Of a stretch of 64,000 nt of DNA, positions 28,240-37,647 are shown piece by piece. Below the pieces are notes generated by a model that saw only the letters and a list, made by a program, of their open reading frames with translations, had not been told where the DNA came from and did no database searches. Position numbers and translations under genes: made by a program. This DNA is from Claveliimonas bilis (GTDB lineage Bacteria; Bacillota; Clostridia; Lachnospirales; Lachnospiraceae): the NCBI RefSeq assembly GCF_020892095.1, contig NZ_AP024845.1, positions 1,178,001 through 1,242,000 of the forward strand. Reading direction: 5' to 3'. The stretch's first letter is position 1. Every line of letters starts with the position of its first letter.

Positions 28240-28325
28240 CAATTTGGGACGTAACAAACTTGAAAAGTGTTACGTCCCAAATTGACATATACCCTGTGTA
28301 AAACTGCAAAACACCCCGGGCTAAA
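28240..28325. repeat. Dispersed hairpin repeat, copy C
   Basis: Perfect 17-bp inverted repeat CAATTTGGGACGTAACA (28240-28256) / its complement (28268-28284) around an 11-nt loop, then ACATATACCCTGTGTAAAACTGC and ACACCCCGGGC. It ends a few nucleotides before the ribosome binding site of the hydrolase gene. Compared with copy B, two stem pairs changed on both sides. Confidence 0.88.
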
Positions 28326-28329
28326 CTGT

Positions 28330-30222
28330 TTACGACAACTCCAGCTTACCGGTGTACAACTGGTAATAGGTCCCTTTCTGTGCGATCAGTTCCTCATGGT
28401 CCCCTCTTTCGATGATACGGCCATGTTCCAGTACCATGATCGCGTTGCTGTTGCGGATGGTGGACAGTCTGTGGGCGATAACGAATACAGTTCTTCCCTT
28501 CATCAGGTTATCCATACCTTTCTGCACAATGCTCTCGGTACGTGTATCGATACTGGAGGTCGCTTCATCCAGGATCAATACCGGAGGATCTGCAATTGCC
28601 GCCCGGGCAATTGCCAGAAGCTGTCTTTGTCCCTGTGACAGTTCTTCGCCGTCGCTGGTAAGCATGGTATCATATCCTTGAGGAAGCATTTTGATAAACT
28701 GATCTGCATGGGCCAGTTTTGCAGCGTTGTATACTTCTTCGTCTGTAGCATCCAGCTTTCCGTAACGGATATTCTCCATAATTGTTCCGGTAAACAGATG
28801 GGTATCCTGGAGTACGATTCCAAGGGAATGACGCAGGTCGGCTTTTTTGATCTTATTAATATTAATGCCGTCGTACCGGATCTTTCCATCCTGTACATCG
28901 TAAAAACGGTTGATCAGGTTAGTGATCGTTGTTTTTCCTGCGCCGGTTGAACCTACGAACGCAAGCTTCTGTCCCGGTTTCGCATAAAGGGTCAGATCAT
29001 GAAGAACCATATGATCCGGCTCATATCCAAAGGACATATCAAAGAACCGTACATCACCCTTCAATTCCGTATAAGTAACGGTTCCATCTGCCTGATGGGG
29101 ATGTTTCCACGCCCACATTCCGGTACGCTCTTCGCACTCTTCAATGGTGCCGTCTTCGTTCTTTCTTGCATTGACTAAAGTTACATATCCTTCATCAACC
29201 TCCGGCTCCTCATCCATCATATTAAAGATACGCTCTGCTCCTGCCAGCGCCATGATAATAGAGTTGAACTGCTGTGCCACCTGCATGAAAGGCTGTGTAA
29301 AACTCTTTGTGAACTGCAGATAGGAAGCCATCACGCCCAGTGTAATATTTCCGATTCCCATAATGGAAAGGAAACCTCCCAGCACCGCTGTCAGCACAAA
29401 CTGAAGATTTCCGATATTTCCGATGATCGGCCCCATGATACTGGCAAAGGTATGTGCATTGGATGCGCTCTCAAACAACTTCTCATTTAAAACATCAAAT
29501 TCTTCTTCTGATTTTTTCTCATGATTAAACACTTTTACTACACGCTGTCCATTCATGCGTTCTTCCACAAATCCGGTAATGTTGGCAAGATCCAGCTGCT
29601 GCCGGATAAAATACTTTCCGCTGTTTCCTCCGATCTTATTGGAAACGGCAATCATCAGTACAATAATAATAACCGCCAGAATTGTCAGAATCGGACTCAA
29701 TACCAGCATAGCAATAAATGTAACAACGATCATAAGCGCCGACATCAGAACCTGTGGAATCGACTGATTGATCATCTGGCGCAGAGTATCCGTGTCATTT
29801 GTATAAAGACTCATGATAGATCCGTTTGTATTCTGATCAAAATATCGGATCGGCAATGTCTGCATATGCTCAAACATCTCGTCTCTCACTCGTTTCAGCA
29901 CGCCCTGCCCTATGACAACCATCAGCCTTGTATACAGGAAGGAAGCCAGTACGCCAAAGGCAAAAATCGTAGCCAGTACGCCAAGAGCTGTATACAGCTC
30001 CGTAAAATCAGGATTTTGATTTCCTATCAACGGAATAATGTAATCATCCAGCAAAAATTTCAGTGACAGGGATACGGAAATGCTGGCAATAGAGCTGATC
30101 AAAATACAGATCAGCACCAGTACAAACTGTACTTTATACGTACTCGTCACATAGCCGAGAAGTCTTTTTGCTGTTTTTAATGTATTTTTGGTCACCGTCG
30201 GTTTTCCGCCTCTATTACTCAT
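28330..30222 (-). CDS. ABC exporter half-transporter (catalytic-site subunit)
   Basis: 630 residues: N-terminal six-helix ABC exporter membrane domain and C-terminal ATPase with Walker A GSTGAGKTT, signature LSQGQRQ and Walker B VLILDEATSSID, so the catalytic Glu is present. The linker between them carries an unusual hydrophilic insert (ERTGMWAWKHPHQADGTVTY). Pairs with the adjacent subunit (8-nt gene overlap) as a heterodimeric multidrug-type exporter similar to BmrCD or TM287/288. Substrates are unknown. Under MarR control in the same operon. Confidence 0.92.
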   Translation of the reverse strand: MSNRGGKPTVTKNTLKTAKRLLGYVTSTYKVQFVLVLICILISSIASISVSLSLKFLLDDYIIPLIGNQNPDFTELYTALGVLATIFAFGVLASFLYTRLMVVIGQGVLKRVRDEMFEHMQTLPIRYFDQNTNGSIMSLYTNDTDTLRQMINQSIPQVLMSALMIVVTFIAMLVLSPILTILAVIIIVLMIAVSNKIGGNSGKYFIRQQLDLANITGFVEERMNGQRVVKVFNHEKKSEEEFDVLNEKLFESASNAHTFASIMGPIIGNIGNLQFVLTAVLGGFLSIMGIGNITLGVMASYLQFTKSFTQPFMQVAQQFNSIIMALAGAERIFNMMDEEPEVDEGYVTLVNARKNEDGTIEECEERTGMWAWKHPHQADGTVTYTELKGDVRFFDMSFGYEPDHMVLHDLTLYAKPGQKLAFVGSTGAGKTTITNLINRFYDVQDGKIRYDGININKIKKADLRHSLGIVLQDTHLFTGTIMENIRYGKLDATDEEVYNAAKLAHADQFIKMLPQGYDTMLTSDGEELSQGQRQLLAIARAAIADPPVLILDEATSSIDTRTESIVQKGMDNLMKGRTVFVIAHRLSTIRNSNAIMVLEHGRIIERGDHEELIAQKGTYYQLYTGKLELS

Positions 30223-31948
30223 TTTCCTCTCCTCCTTTCACCTGTGATTCGTATACTTCTCTGTAAATCGCATTGTTCTTCAGCAATTCTTCTGATGTTC
30301 CGATACCATTGATCTCTCCATTATCCATAACAATGATCACATCCGCATCTTCCACAGAAGAGATTCTCTGTGCAATAATAATTTTGGTAGTATCCGGAAT
30401 TTCCTCCCGGAATGCCTGGCGGATCAATGCGTCTGTCCTTGTGTCAACCGCACTGGTAGAGTCATCCAGGATCAGGATCTTCGGTTTTTTCAAAAGAGCT
30501 CTTGCAATACAAAGTCTCTGCTTCTGTCCTCCGGAAACGTTATTTCCGCCCTCCACAATCATTGTATTGTATTTAGCCGGAAATTCATTGATAAAGCCAT
30601 CTGCCTGTGCCAGTTTACAAACTCTCTGTACTTCTTCATCACTGGCATTTTCATCGCCCCACCTGATATTTTCATAAATACTTCCTGTAAAAAGCACATT
30701 TTTCTGGAGCACCATGGATACCTGATCACGGAGTTTCTCCAGATTATATCGGCGCACATCCTGTCCGCCCACTTTCACACAACCACTCGTCACATCATAA
30801 AGTCTGGGAATCAGCTGCACCAGAGTAGACTTCGCGCTTCCGGTACCGCCGATGATGCCGACGATCTGCCCGCTCTTAATATGCAGGTTAACATCCTTCA
30901 AAGATAAATTTCCATCCTCACCGGCATAACTGAAATTCACATGTTCGAAGTCGATATCTCCATTTTCCACAGTTGTCAGAGCATCTTCTTTATCCCGCAT
31001 TTCCGGAACTTCTTCCAATACCTCTTTGATACGATCCGAAGATGCCTCCGCAATCATGATCATAACGAATACAAAGGATACCATCATAAGCGACATCAGG
31101 ATCTGCATGGCATATACCATGATACTCGTCAGCTCTCCTGTCTGCATATTTCCGGTTACAATATTTTCTCCTCCAATTAAAACAAGCAGCAGAACAACCG
31201 TATACATAACAAACTGCATAACCGGAGAGTTCCATGCGACAATCTTCTCCGCCTTTGTAAACAGGTCAAATACCTTGAGGGAAATTTTATGGAACTTCTC
31301 ATTTTCGTGTTCTTCTCTTACATAAGCTTTCACGACCCTTGCAGCGTTTACATTTTCCTGCACGGTATTATTCAGCACATCATACTCATCAAACACCTGA
31401 ATAAAATGAGGATGCGCTTTTTTTGCGATAAAAATCAAAATTCCTCCAAGGACCGGTATTGTAACAAGTAGACAAAATGCAATCTTCAGATTAATGGTCG
31501 CAGTCATGATCCACGACAAAACAACCATGATCGGTGCTCTGGCCAAAAGACGGATTGTAAACATATATGCCATCTGCACATTTGTAATATCTGTCGTCAG
31601 TCTGGTCACGAGACTTGAGGTTGAAAAATGATCAATATTTCCGAAGGAAAACTCCTGGATTTTATAAAAAATATCGTGACGCAAGTTTTTTGCATATCCC
31701 GCGGATGCAATTGCCCCCATTTTCCCTGCCAACGCTCCGAACAGCAAAGCCAGCATTGCCATCACAACAAGAAGAATCCCCATTTTGATAATGTATGGCA
31801 TGTTTCCTTCCATAATTCCAATGTCGATGATGTTAGCCATTAAAAGCGGAATCAGAACTTCCATCAGAACTTCCAGCGCCACCAGAACCGGAGTGATAAA
31901 TGACTGTTTCTTATATTCCCGCACAGATTTCAGTAATTTCCTATTCAT
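30215..31948 (-). CDS. ABC exporter half-transporter (degenerate-site subunit)
   Basis: 577 residues, six-helix membrane domain plus ATPase. Walker A is GGTGSAKST and Walker B ends LILDDSTSAVD: Asp replaces the catalytic Glu, the usual sign of the non-catalytic site in heterodimeric exporters. Signature VSGGQKQR is intact. Overlaps the MarR gene end and the partner subunit start by 8 nt each, so all three are translationally coupled. AAAGGAAGAG precedes the ATG. Confidence 0.92.
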   Translation of the reverse strand: MNRKLLKSVREYKKQSFITPVLVALEVLMEVLIPLLMANIIDIGIMEGNMPYIIKMGILLVVMAMLALLFGALAGKMGAIASAGYAKNLRHDIFYKIQEFSFGNIDHFSTSSLVTRLTTDITNVQMAYMFTIRLLARAPIMVVLSWIMTATINLKIAFCLLVTIPVLGGILIFIAKKAHPHFIQVFDEYDVLNNTVQENVNAARVVKAYVREEHENEKFHKISLKVFDLFTKAEKIVAWNSPVMQFVMYTVVLLLVLIGGENIVTGNMQTGELTSIMVYAMQILMSLMMVSFVFVMIMIAEASSDRIKEVLEEVPEMRDKEDALTTVENGDIDFEHVNFSYAGEDGNLSLKDVNLHIKSGQIVGIIGGTGSAKSTLVQLIPRLYDVTSGCVKVGGQDVRRYNLEKLRDQVSMVLQKNVLFTGSIYENIRWGDENASDEEVQRVCKLAQADGFINEFPAKYNTMIVEGGNNVSGGQKQRLCIARALLKKPKILILDDSTSAVDTRTDALIRQAFREEIPDTTKIIIAQRISSVEDADVIIVMDNGEINGIGTSEELLKNNAIYREVYESQVKGGEENE

Positions 31949-32429
31949 CTGACTCTTCCTTTCTATATATCATATCGTTTTCTTTCGCCCTTTCCCCCGA
32001 AGAAAGGTTTTCGGATATCTGCTTCAGAACCCGGATAAAAACTTCCATATCATCGGCCGGAATCCCCTCTCTGATCTGTGCTTCCCTCCTTCTGATATTC
32101 TTAAGAAGCTTTGATCGCAGCTGAAGGGCCTTTTCTGTCGGCACAATTCGTTTCAGCCTGGCGTCTTCCTTCACTGGTTCACGGTATAGATATCCCTTCT
32201 TTTCCAGAAGCTGCAGCGCTCCTGTTGCCGTGGATCTTCTTACTTTAAATTCCTTTTCCAGATCCCTCTGAAAAAGATCCCTGTTCAAACCTTCTAACAG
32301 AATAAAATGCAGAATATGTTTCTGCATATTAGTCAGTTCTCTTTCTTCCTCCGCGTCCTCTTCATAGGACATCTGTCTTTTCAGCTGATGGGAAACACGG
32401 CTGATCCACTTTCCCGCATCTTCTCCCAT
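31941..32429 (-). CDS. MarR-family transcriptional regulator
   Basis: 162 residues from the ATG at 32429 (MGEDAGKWISRV), chosen because GGAAGG is just upstream; the outer ATG at 32453 has no binding site. Winged helix-turn-helix with NRDLFQRDLEKEF, VRRSTATGALQLLEKKGYLYRE and the wing KEDARLKRIVPT. First gene of the exporter operon. Two 12-bp direct repeats at the transcription start are likely its own operator, so it probably represses the exporter until a toxic ligand binds. Confidence 0.9.
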   Translation of the reverse strand: MGEDAGKWISRVSHQLKRQMSYEEDAEEERELTNMQKHILHFILLEGLNRDLFQRDLEKEFKVRRSTATGALQLLEKKGYLYREPVKEDARLKRIVPTEKALQLRSKLLKNIRRREAQIREGIPADDMEVFIRVLKQISENLSSGERAKENDMIYRKEESDE

Positions 32430-32462
32430 TTTCCTTCCGTTCCTTTCCTTCATAATTGTTCT

Positions 32463-32490
32463 GTAGCTAACAATTTGGTAGCTAACAATA
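32463..32490. promoter_or_regulatory. Direct-repeat operator of the MarR/exporter operon
   Basis: GTAGCTAACAAT occurs at 32463-32474 and again at 32478-32489, 15 bp apart, just downstream of the -10 box. The site would block transcription start when bound. Confidence 0.6.
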
Positions 32491-32494
32491 TAGT

Positions 32495-32523
32495 AGTATA
32501 TGAACTTTTCACAAAATTGTCAA
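32495..32523 (-). promoter_or_regulatory. Promoter of the MarR/exporter operon
   Basis: TTGACA (32518-32523), 17-bp spacer, TATACT (32495-32500) on the minus strand. Confidence 0.8.
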
Positions 32524-32604
32524 CATGGTTTCTGTAAAATCTGCCGTAAGAAATTTGGGACAAAGTTTCCTGTTGAAAAACAAAGAGTTCTGTTGAATAA
32601 GAAA

Positions 32605-32644
32605 CAGCGGGCTGCCGCGCCATCACTGGCACAGCAGCCCGCTG
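32605..32644 (-). terminator. Terminator after the nucleoside-recognition-type transporter
   Basis: CAGCGGGCTGC (32605-32615) pairs with GCAGCCCGCTG (32634-32644); short T-runs on both sides. Confidence 0.7.
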
Positions 32645-32679
32645 TTTTACTCTGTAAAATTTTTGCATTCGTCACACAG

Positions 32680-33846
32680 TTACATGATCATGCCGACAAG
32701 CTGAAAAATAAAGTTTGCTGCAACTCCGGCGCACAGACCGCCGATCGTATGACTGATGATAGCTTTTCCTGTCATATGCGGACAGTTCAGGGCAGACATC
32801 ATGCCGACATGTGTGCTTAAATATCCGCTCCAGCACATACACATTGCCGTAAACACAGCAATATCGTTTGCGTGGGCAATGCCTGTGCTTACCATCTCCG
32901 GCACAAGGCCAATTGCCGCTCCGGCAGCTCCAAGAGCCGTGATCGGAACTGCCACTGCAGAAGCAGAAGTAAAACCAAACAAAGGTTTCAAAATGAAGTC
33001 AATCTTCTCACCAATCCATGGAAGCAGCGCTACTCCTTCATATGCGGCTCCGGTGTATGTTCCGTCTGCAGAAGGACCGTTTGTCAGCATCATTACGATG
33101 GTGCAGATTACAAGCACTCCCGGAATGATAGCCATACCCACGTTAACACCATTTTTACCTCCGTCCAGCAGAGACTCCAGAAGTCGTCCTCCTACACTTC
33201 CGCCCCGCACTTCGCGCTGGTTCAGGAAATCGTCAAGAGATTCTCCTTCTTTAGCCGGAATACAATATTCTGTAACTCCAAATTCTTTCTTGGTAAAGAT
33301 CATCATGATCCTTACGCTGACGATACTTCCTATAATCGCCCCAAGATTTCCGATCAAAACAGCCAGTCCGAGATTTTCTCCCGGCGCATTGATTCCAAGC
33401 ATAAATGTTGTGACGATCAGCCCCATACCAAAGGCTGTCCCAAGATTCGTCAACGCCGGCAGCTGGAACTTTTTAAAATAACGCCGGAAGTTTCTGTCTT
33501 CTGCAAGACCCAGAATCGCCGGATTATCGGACAGATATGTTGTCATGACTCCAACAGAAGCCGCTCCCGGCAGGTTGTACAAAGGCTTCATCAGCGGAGT
33601 GATCGCTTTATTCAAAAGGGCAATAACTCCAAATTCAGACAATACTCCGGACAAAGCTCCTGCAATAACCGCAATCGCCATGATATTAAATACTGTGTCT
33701 ATCAAAAGCTCGTATGCGGTAGCCATCAATGTCTGCATCATGTTTGCCCCGCCCATTTTCATGGCAATGCCGCCAAATATCAGCAGAAAGATCACCAGGA
33801 AAATGAAGGCCTCCAAACTGACCGCTTTTTTGTATCTCTTCTCCAT
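32680..33846 (-). CDS. Nucleoside-recognition/Gate-domain membrane protein (CD0519/CD1768-like)
   Basis: 388 residues from the ATG at 33846 (MEKRYKKAVSLEAF), preceded by GGAG at 6 nt; the frame opens 60 nt earlier without a binding site. About ten hydrophobic segments and two Gate-type repeats (AGALSGVLSEFGVIALLNKAITPLMKPLYNLPG, then PITALGAAGAAIGLVPEMV). Polar motifs such as TTYLSDNPAILGLAEDRNF are typical of this poorly characterised clostridial family, thought to be transporters. Monocistronic, with its own promoter and terminator. Substrate unknown. Confidence 0.8.
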   Translation of the reverse strand: MEKRYKKAVSLEAFIFLVIFLLIFGGIAMKMGGANMMQTLMATAYELLIDTVFNIMAIAVIAGALSGVLSEFGVIALLNKAITPLMKPLYNLPGAASVGVMTTYLSDNPAILGLAEDRNFRRYFKKFQLPALTNLGTAFGMGLIVTTFMLGINAPGENLGLAVLIGNLGAIIGSIVSVRIMMIFTKKEFGVTEYCIPAKEGESLDDFLNQREVRGGSVGGRLLESLLDGGKNGVNVGMAIIPGVLVICTIVMMLTNGPSADGTYTGAAYEGVALLPWIGEKIDFILKPLFGFTSASAVAVPITALGAAGAAIGLVPEMVSTGIAHANDIAVFTAMCMCWSGYLSTHVGMMSALNCPHMTGKAIISHTIGGLCAGVAANFIFQLVGMIM

Positions 33847-33869
33847 ACTCTTCTCCATTTCTTTGTTAA

Positions 33870-33930
33870 TTTTAAGACAATCTTTTGTCTTAGTCCTGAT
33901 TAGCATATACTAATTTTCTGTAAATTGCAA
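33870..33930 (-). promoter_or_regulatory. Promoter and palindromes ahead of the Gate-domain transporter
   Basis: TTGCAA (33925-33930), 17-bp spacer, TATGCT (33902-33907). Two palindromes overlap or follow it: TTAGCATATACTAA around the -10 and AAGACAA / TTGTCTT near 33870-33888. Both are possible operators. Confidence 0.5.
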
Positions 33931-34071
33931 CTTCTTTTTTCATGTCCCTAAAATCATTTCTGCAGTTTTTTTATTTTTTCAACCGCCTGTCTGCAAATTT
34001 CTATTTCGCGCGAGTGCGCATCCCTCAAAGCGTTTTATTCGATAGGGAGTGAAATTTTTTGTCCAACCAAG

Positions 34072-34109
34072 AAAAGAGTTCCGCCTGCGGAACTCCGCAG
34101 GCGGAACTC
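34072..34109 (-). terminator. Terminator after the TauE/SafE permease
   Basis: Perfect 15-bp stem GAGTTCCGCCTGCGG / CCGCAGGCGGAACTC with a 4-nt loop, then TTTTC on the minus strand. Confidence 0.8.
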
Positions 34110-34173
34110 TCATATTTATCTCTTACATTTTCTGTGATATCCTGCCGGCTCCGGACAGAACCGAAGCGGTATC

Positions 34174-35043
34174 TTAACCTCTCTTCTTCGCATCGTGGAA
34201 GAACATTACTGCACAGATTACCATGACAACGCAGACCAGATATGTCAGTACTGTCAGCGGAAGCGATGTAACGATAAATCCGGCGATCAGTACGCCGATC
34301 GCGCCGCTTATGATCATAGGTATCGTGGACGCACGGTTGTATTTGCCTTCCTTGATGAACGTAATACCACATGCCGGACAAAGGTATGCGCAGGATCCCA
34401 TCATAACAGGAAATGCCACATCAGCGCTCATACCGAGCAGAAGAACGATAGCCATACATGGTGCATAGAGTCCGATCCCTGCTGTCATAAGAATACCAAG
34501 AATGAAATTAGCAATGACACCCACTGCCAGCAGTCCGCCTGTCAGTCCTCTTGCTGTTCCAAGGATACCGAAAGGTCCTACTTCGTTGATCTTGCAAAGA
34601 GTAATAGCTGCCACCAAAATAAGTGCGACACCCATCACAACACGAATTTTCATAATGTCAAGCCGGGAAATAATTCTGGCTCCGATCACTGAGCCGACAA
34701 TAGATGCTGCAATCATAAGAACCAGAGTCAACGGATCCATATCAATCCTCTGGATAAAGATAGTGGCTTCCACACAGATAGGAATACCGAATGCTACATT
34801 TAACGTACCTGGAATCAGGTCATCATCAACAGCCTTGTTGAACTTCCATGCTGATGTAGCAATCGCATAACTTCCAATTCCAAGCGTATCGAAAAAGTTA
34901 GCGATCATACTGACAATCACATTGTACCCCATTTTGCTCTTGTCAAGTTCATCTTTGTGGGCTACCACATCCTTCACCAGCACTACAAAAAATACCGCTG
35001 CGAATACCCACATGATAATAAGTAATATCGTTGCTGCACTCAT
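34174..35043 (-). CDS. TauE/SafE-family (sulfite exporter-like) permease
   Basis: 289 residues with about eight hydrophobic segments and the duplicated TauE/SafE pattern: GIGSYAIATSAW near residue 55 and MTAGIGLYAPCMAIVLLLGMS near residue 190. The family moves sulfite, sulfoacetate, taurine-derived or other small organic anions; the substrate here is unknown. Expressed alone from a good promoter, with a palindrome in its leader. AGGAGG precedes the ATG. Confidence 0.88.
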   Translation of the reverse strand: MSAATILLIIMWVFAAVFFVVLVKDVVAHKDELDKSKMGYNVIVSMIANFFDTLGIGSYAIATSAWKFNKAVDDDLIPGTLNVAFGIPICVEATIFIQRIDMDPLTLVLMIAASIVGSVIGARIISRLDIMKIRVVMGVALILVAAITLCKINEVGPFGILGTARGLTGGLLAVGVIANFILGILMTAGIGLYAPCMAIVLLLGMSADVAFPVMMGSCAYLCPACGITFIKEGKYNRASTIPMIISGAIGVLIAGFIVTSLPLTVLTYLVCVVMVICAVMFFHDAKKRG

Positions 35044-35067
35044 AAAATTCCCTCCTTTGCAACCTCT

Positions 35068-35127
35068 TTGTATATTTTATACAAAAGATATAACTTTATT
35101 ATACTATTTTTGTTAAAAATATGTCAA
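35068..35127 (-). promoter_or_regulatory. Promoter and leader palindrome of the TauE/SafE gene
   Basis: TTGACA (35122-35127), 18-bp spacer, TATAAT (35098-35103). Just downstream lies TTTGTATA-TTT-TATACAAA (35068-35086), a likely repressor operator. Confidence 0.75.
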
Positions 35128-35230
35128 GCATTATTTTTATATTCTTCTATTTCTTAATATTTTTGAGATTATTTTAGAAATTTCTCAGATTTTTTCGCAC
35201 AAAATCATGGAAAGTAACCGCTCTGGAATA

Positions 35231-35236
35231 TATAAT
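35231..35236 (+). promoter_or_regulatory. -10 box of glgC
   Basis: TATAAT 33 nt before the glgC start. The -35 region is weak, so activation may be needed. Confidence 0.5.
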
Positions 35237-35268
35237 AGAAGTATCACACAAAGGAGGAGGGCGCATAT

Positions 35269-36408
35269 ATGAAACAAGATAATATGTTAGCCATGATCTT
35301 AGCCGGCGGCCGTGGTACAAGACTGCACGAGCTAACCAACAAAGTTGCAAAGCCTGCCGTTTCGTATGGTGGTAAATACAAAATCATTGATTTTCCAATC
35401 AGTAATTGTGCCAACAGTGGAATCGATGTTGTAGGAGTTCTTACACAGTATGAATCCATTCTGCTCAACAGCTATGTAGCTGCCGGAAGACGCTGGGGAC
35501 TGGATGCAAAAAACAGCGGCGTCTATGTTCTTCCGCCCCGTGAAAAGGCGGACGCAAATCTGGATGTGTACCGGGGTACTGCCGATGCGATCTCGCAGAA
35601 TATTGATTTTGTAGATACCTTCTCTCCGGACTATCTTCTGATTCTTTCCGGAGATCACATTTACAAAATGAATTATGCAAAAATGCTTCAGTACCACAAG
35701 GAATGCGGTGCCGATGCTACGATCGCCGTCATTGAAGTTCCGATGAAAGAAGCGAGCCGTTTCGGAATCATGAATACCGATGAAAACGGACGTATCGTTG
35801 AATTTCAGGAAAAACCGGCAGAGCCTAAGAGCAACCTTGCATCTATGGGAATCTATATTTTTGACTGGAAACTGCTTCGCAAAATGCTTACCTCTGACAT
35901 GAAAAATCCTGATTCCAGTCACGATTTCGGCAAGGACATCATCCCTACTCTGTTAAAAGAAGGGAAAAACCTGTACGCCTATAAGTTTAAAGGCTACTGG
36001 AAAGATGTTGGAACAATTGATTCGCTCTGGGAAGCAAATATGGATCTGCTGGACAAGAACAACGAACTGGATCTTAACGATCCCACCTGGAAGATCTATA
36101 CAGAAGATGCCACAACGCTTCCACAGTATATCGGACCGGATGCCGAGATCAAAGAGGCCTTCATTAACCAGGGATGCATCATTGAAGGAATGGTTCAAAA
36201 TTCTGTATTATTCACCGGAGCACGAGTAGGCGCCGGCGCAAAGATCATCGACAGTGTTCTGATGCCCGGAGTAGAGGTGGCAGAAGGAGCCGTTGTACAG
36301 CGCGCACTGGTTGCTGACAATGTGAAGATCGGCAGGGAAGCCGTTGTGGGAAGCGCTGACAGCGAACACATCGAGCTTGTAGCCAAACGTGTAAAGGGGG
36401 TTGAATAG
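35269..36408 (+). CDS. glgC: Glucose-1-phosphate adenylyltransferase, catalytic subunit
   Basis: 379 residues. Makes ADP-glucose from ATP and glucose-1-phosphate for glycogen synthesis. Catalytic AGGRGTRL at residues 12-19, [15 protein letters not shown], the SGDHIYKM metal site, and the C-terminal left-handed beta-helix. AAAGGAGGAGG lies before the ATG. Followed after 1 nt by glgD, which forms the regulatory partner in Firmicutes. Other glycogen genes (glgA, glgP) are not in the window. Confidence 0.97.
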   Translation: MKQDNMLAMILAGGRGTRLHELTNKVAKPAVSYGGKYKIIDFPISNCANSGIDVVGVLTQYESILLNSYVAAGRRWGLDAKNSGVYVLPPREKADANLDVYRGTADAISQNIDFVDTFSPDYLLILSGDHIYKMNYAKMLQYHKECGADATIAVIEVPMKEASRFGIMNTDENGRIVEFQEKPAEPKSNLASMGIYIFDWKLLRKMLTSDMKNPDSSHDFGKDIIPTLLKEGKNLYAYKFKGYWKDVGTIDSLWEANMDLLDKNNELDLNDPTWKIYTEDATTLPQYIGPDAEIKEAFINQGCIIEGMVQNSVLFTGARVGAGAKIIDSVLMPGVEVAEGAVVQRALVADNVKIGREAVVGSADSEHIELVAKRVKGVE

Positions 36409-36409
36409 T

Positions 36410-37525
36410 ATGAATAAAGCATTTGGTATTGTAAACTTTTCCGGAAACCATATCTGGGTAGAAGGTCTGCAGCCTTATCGCCCCGTCGGCGCTTTTTCCT
36501 TTCTCGGAAGATACCGTGTCATTGATTTTCCGATCTCAAACATGAGCAACAGCGGTATTGACCAGATTCAGGTATACATTCGCCGTAAGCCCCGCTCTCT
36601 GACTGAGCATCTTGGCACAGGCCGTCATTATAATATTAATTCCAAGCGCGGAAGACTCCACATTTTGTTTTCGGAGACCGGTCTGGATCATGATATTTAC
36701 AACAACGACATTGCAGCGTTCCAGGAAAATATGGAATGCATTGAACAGGTACACTGCCCTTACGTTGTCATTGCGCCCAGTTATATGATCTACGCCCAGG
36801 ACTTCAGTACACTGCTTCAGACTCACATTGATTCCGGCGCTGACATCACGCTGCTCTATCATTCTACTGATGACGCCAAGGAAAAATTCCTGAACTGCAA
36901 CACTGTGAACCTGAACAGGCAGAAAGGTGTCCTTTCTCTGGAAATGAACCGCGGAACTGCCAAAAACCGCCACATTTTCATGGATACTTATATTATGAAA
37001 AAGGAATTGCTCATTGAGCTGATAAACAAAGCGCATAAGACCTCTTCCATGTACAGTCTGGCAGACATTGTCAACGCCTCCTGTGAAGAACTGGATGTGC
37101 GCGGCGTTTCCCACCGCGGATACTTTGCAGCCATTACCGATTTCAAGAGCTATTATGATGCAAATATCTCTCTGATCGATTTCAAGACAGCACTCAGCCT
37201 GTTTGATGACCAGTGGCCGATCTACACCCGCACAAATGATTCCTGCCCGACTCAGTATTTTGAAGGTGCAGACGTAAAGAACTCCGTTGTATCCAACGGA
37301 TGCCTGATCGAGGGAACGATCGAAAATTCCATTATCGGACGCGGATGCGTCATCAAGAAAGGCGCCGTTGTCAAGAACAGCGTTATCCTTCCTGATGTTT
37401 TAGTGGGCGAAGGAGCTCATATAGAAAATATTGTTGCAGACAAACACGCACAGATTACCCATGTAAAGGAGATCATCGCTGATCCCGCATCTCCGGGATA
37501 TATCCGAAGAGATGATAAAATCTGA
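36410..37525 (+). CDS. glgD: Glucose-1-phosphate adenylyltransferase, GlgD subunit
   Basis: 371 residues. Same fold as GlgC, but the GGxGTRL catalytic loop is replaced (MNKAFGIVNFSGNHIWVEGLQPYRPVG shape), as is usual for GlgD, which has little activity and stimulates GlgC. C-terminal beta-helix (VVSNGCLIEGTIENSIIGRGCVI). The open frame begins at a TTG at 36401; the ATG at 36410 has AAGGGGG 9 nt upstream. A strong terminator follows. Confidence 0.96.
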   Translation: MNKAFGIVNFSGNHIWVEGLQPYRPVGAFSFLGRYRVIDFPISNMSNSGIDQIQVYIRRKPRSLTEHLGTGRHYNINSKRGRLHILFSETGLDHDIYNNDIAAFQENMECIEQVHCPYVVIAPSYMIYAQDFSTLLQTHIDSGADITLLYHSTDDAKEKFLNCNTVNLNRQKGVLSLEMNRGTAKNRHIFMDTYIMKKELLIELINKAHKTSSMYSLADIVNASCEELDVRGVSHRGYFAAITDFKSYYDANISLIDFKTALSLFDDQWPIYTRTNDSCPTQYFEGADVKNSVVSNGCLIEGTIENSIIGRGCVIKKGAVVKNSVILPDVLVGEGAHIENIVADKHAQITHVKEIIADPASPGYIRRDDKI

Positions 37526-37573
37526 AAATATCCCCGCCGGAATCCTAATTATATTCCGGTGGGGATATTTTTC
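37526..37573 (+). terminator. Terminator after glgCD
   Basis: ATATCCCCGCCGGAAT / ATTCCGGTGGGGATAT stem, then TTTTTC. The stem starts right after the glgD stop. Confidence 0.9.
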
Positions 37574-37588
37574 TGCTGTTTTTTCTGT

Positions 37589-37594
37589 TATAAT
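37589..37594 (+). promoter_or_regulatory. -10 box of the putative nuclease gene
   Basis: TATAAT about 54 nt before the start; no good -35 within 16-18 bp. Confidence 0.4.
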
Positions 37595-37647
37595 ACATCT
37601 ATCTAACTGGATATACATACAAATTTGGAAAGAGAGGCTGACAGATC

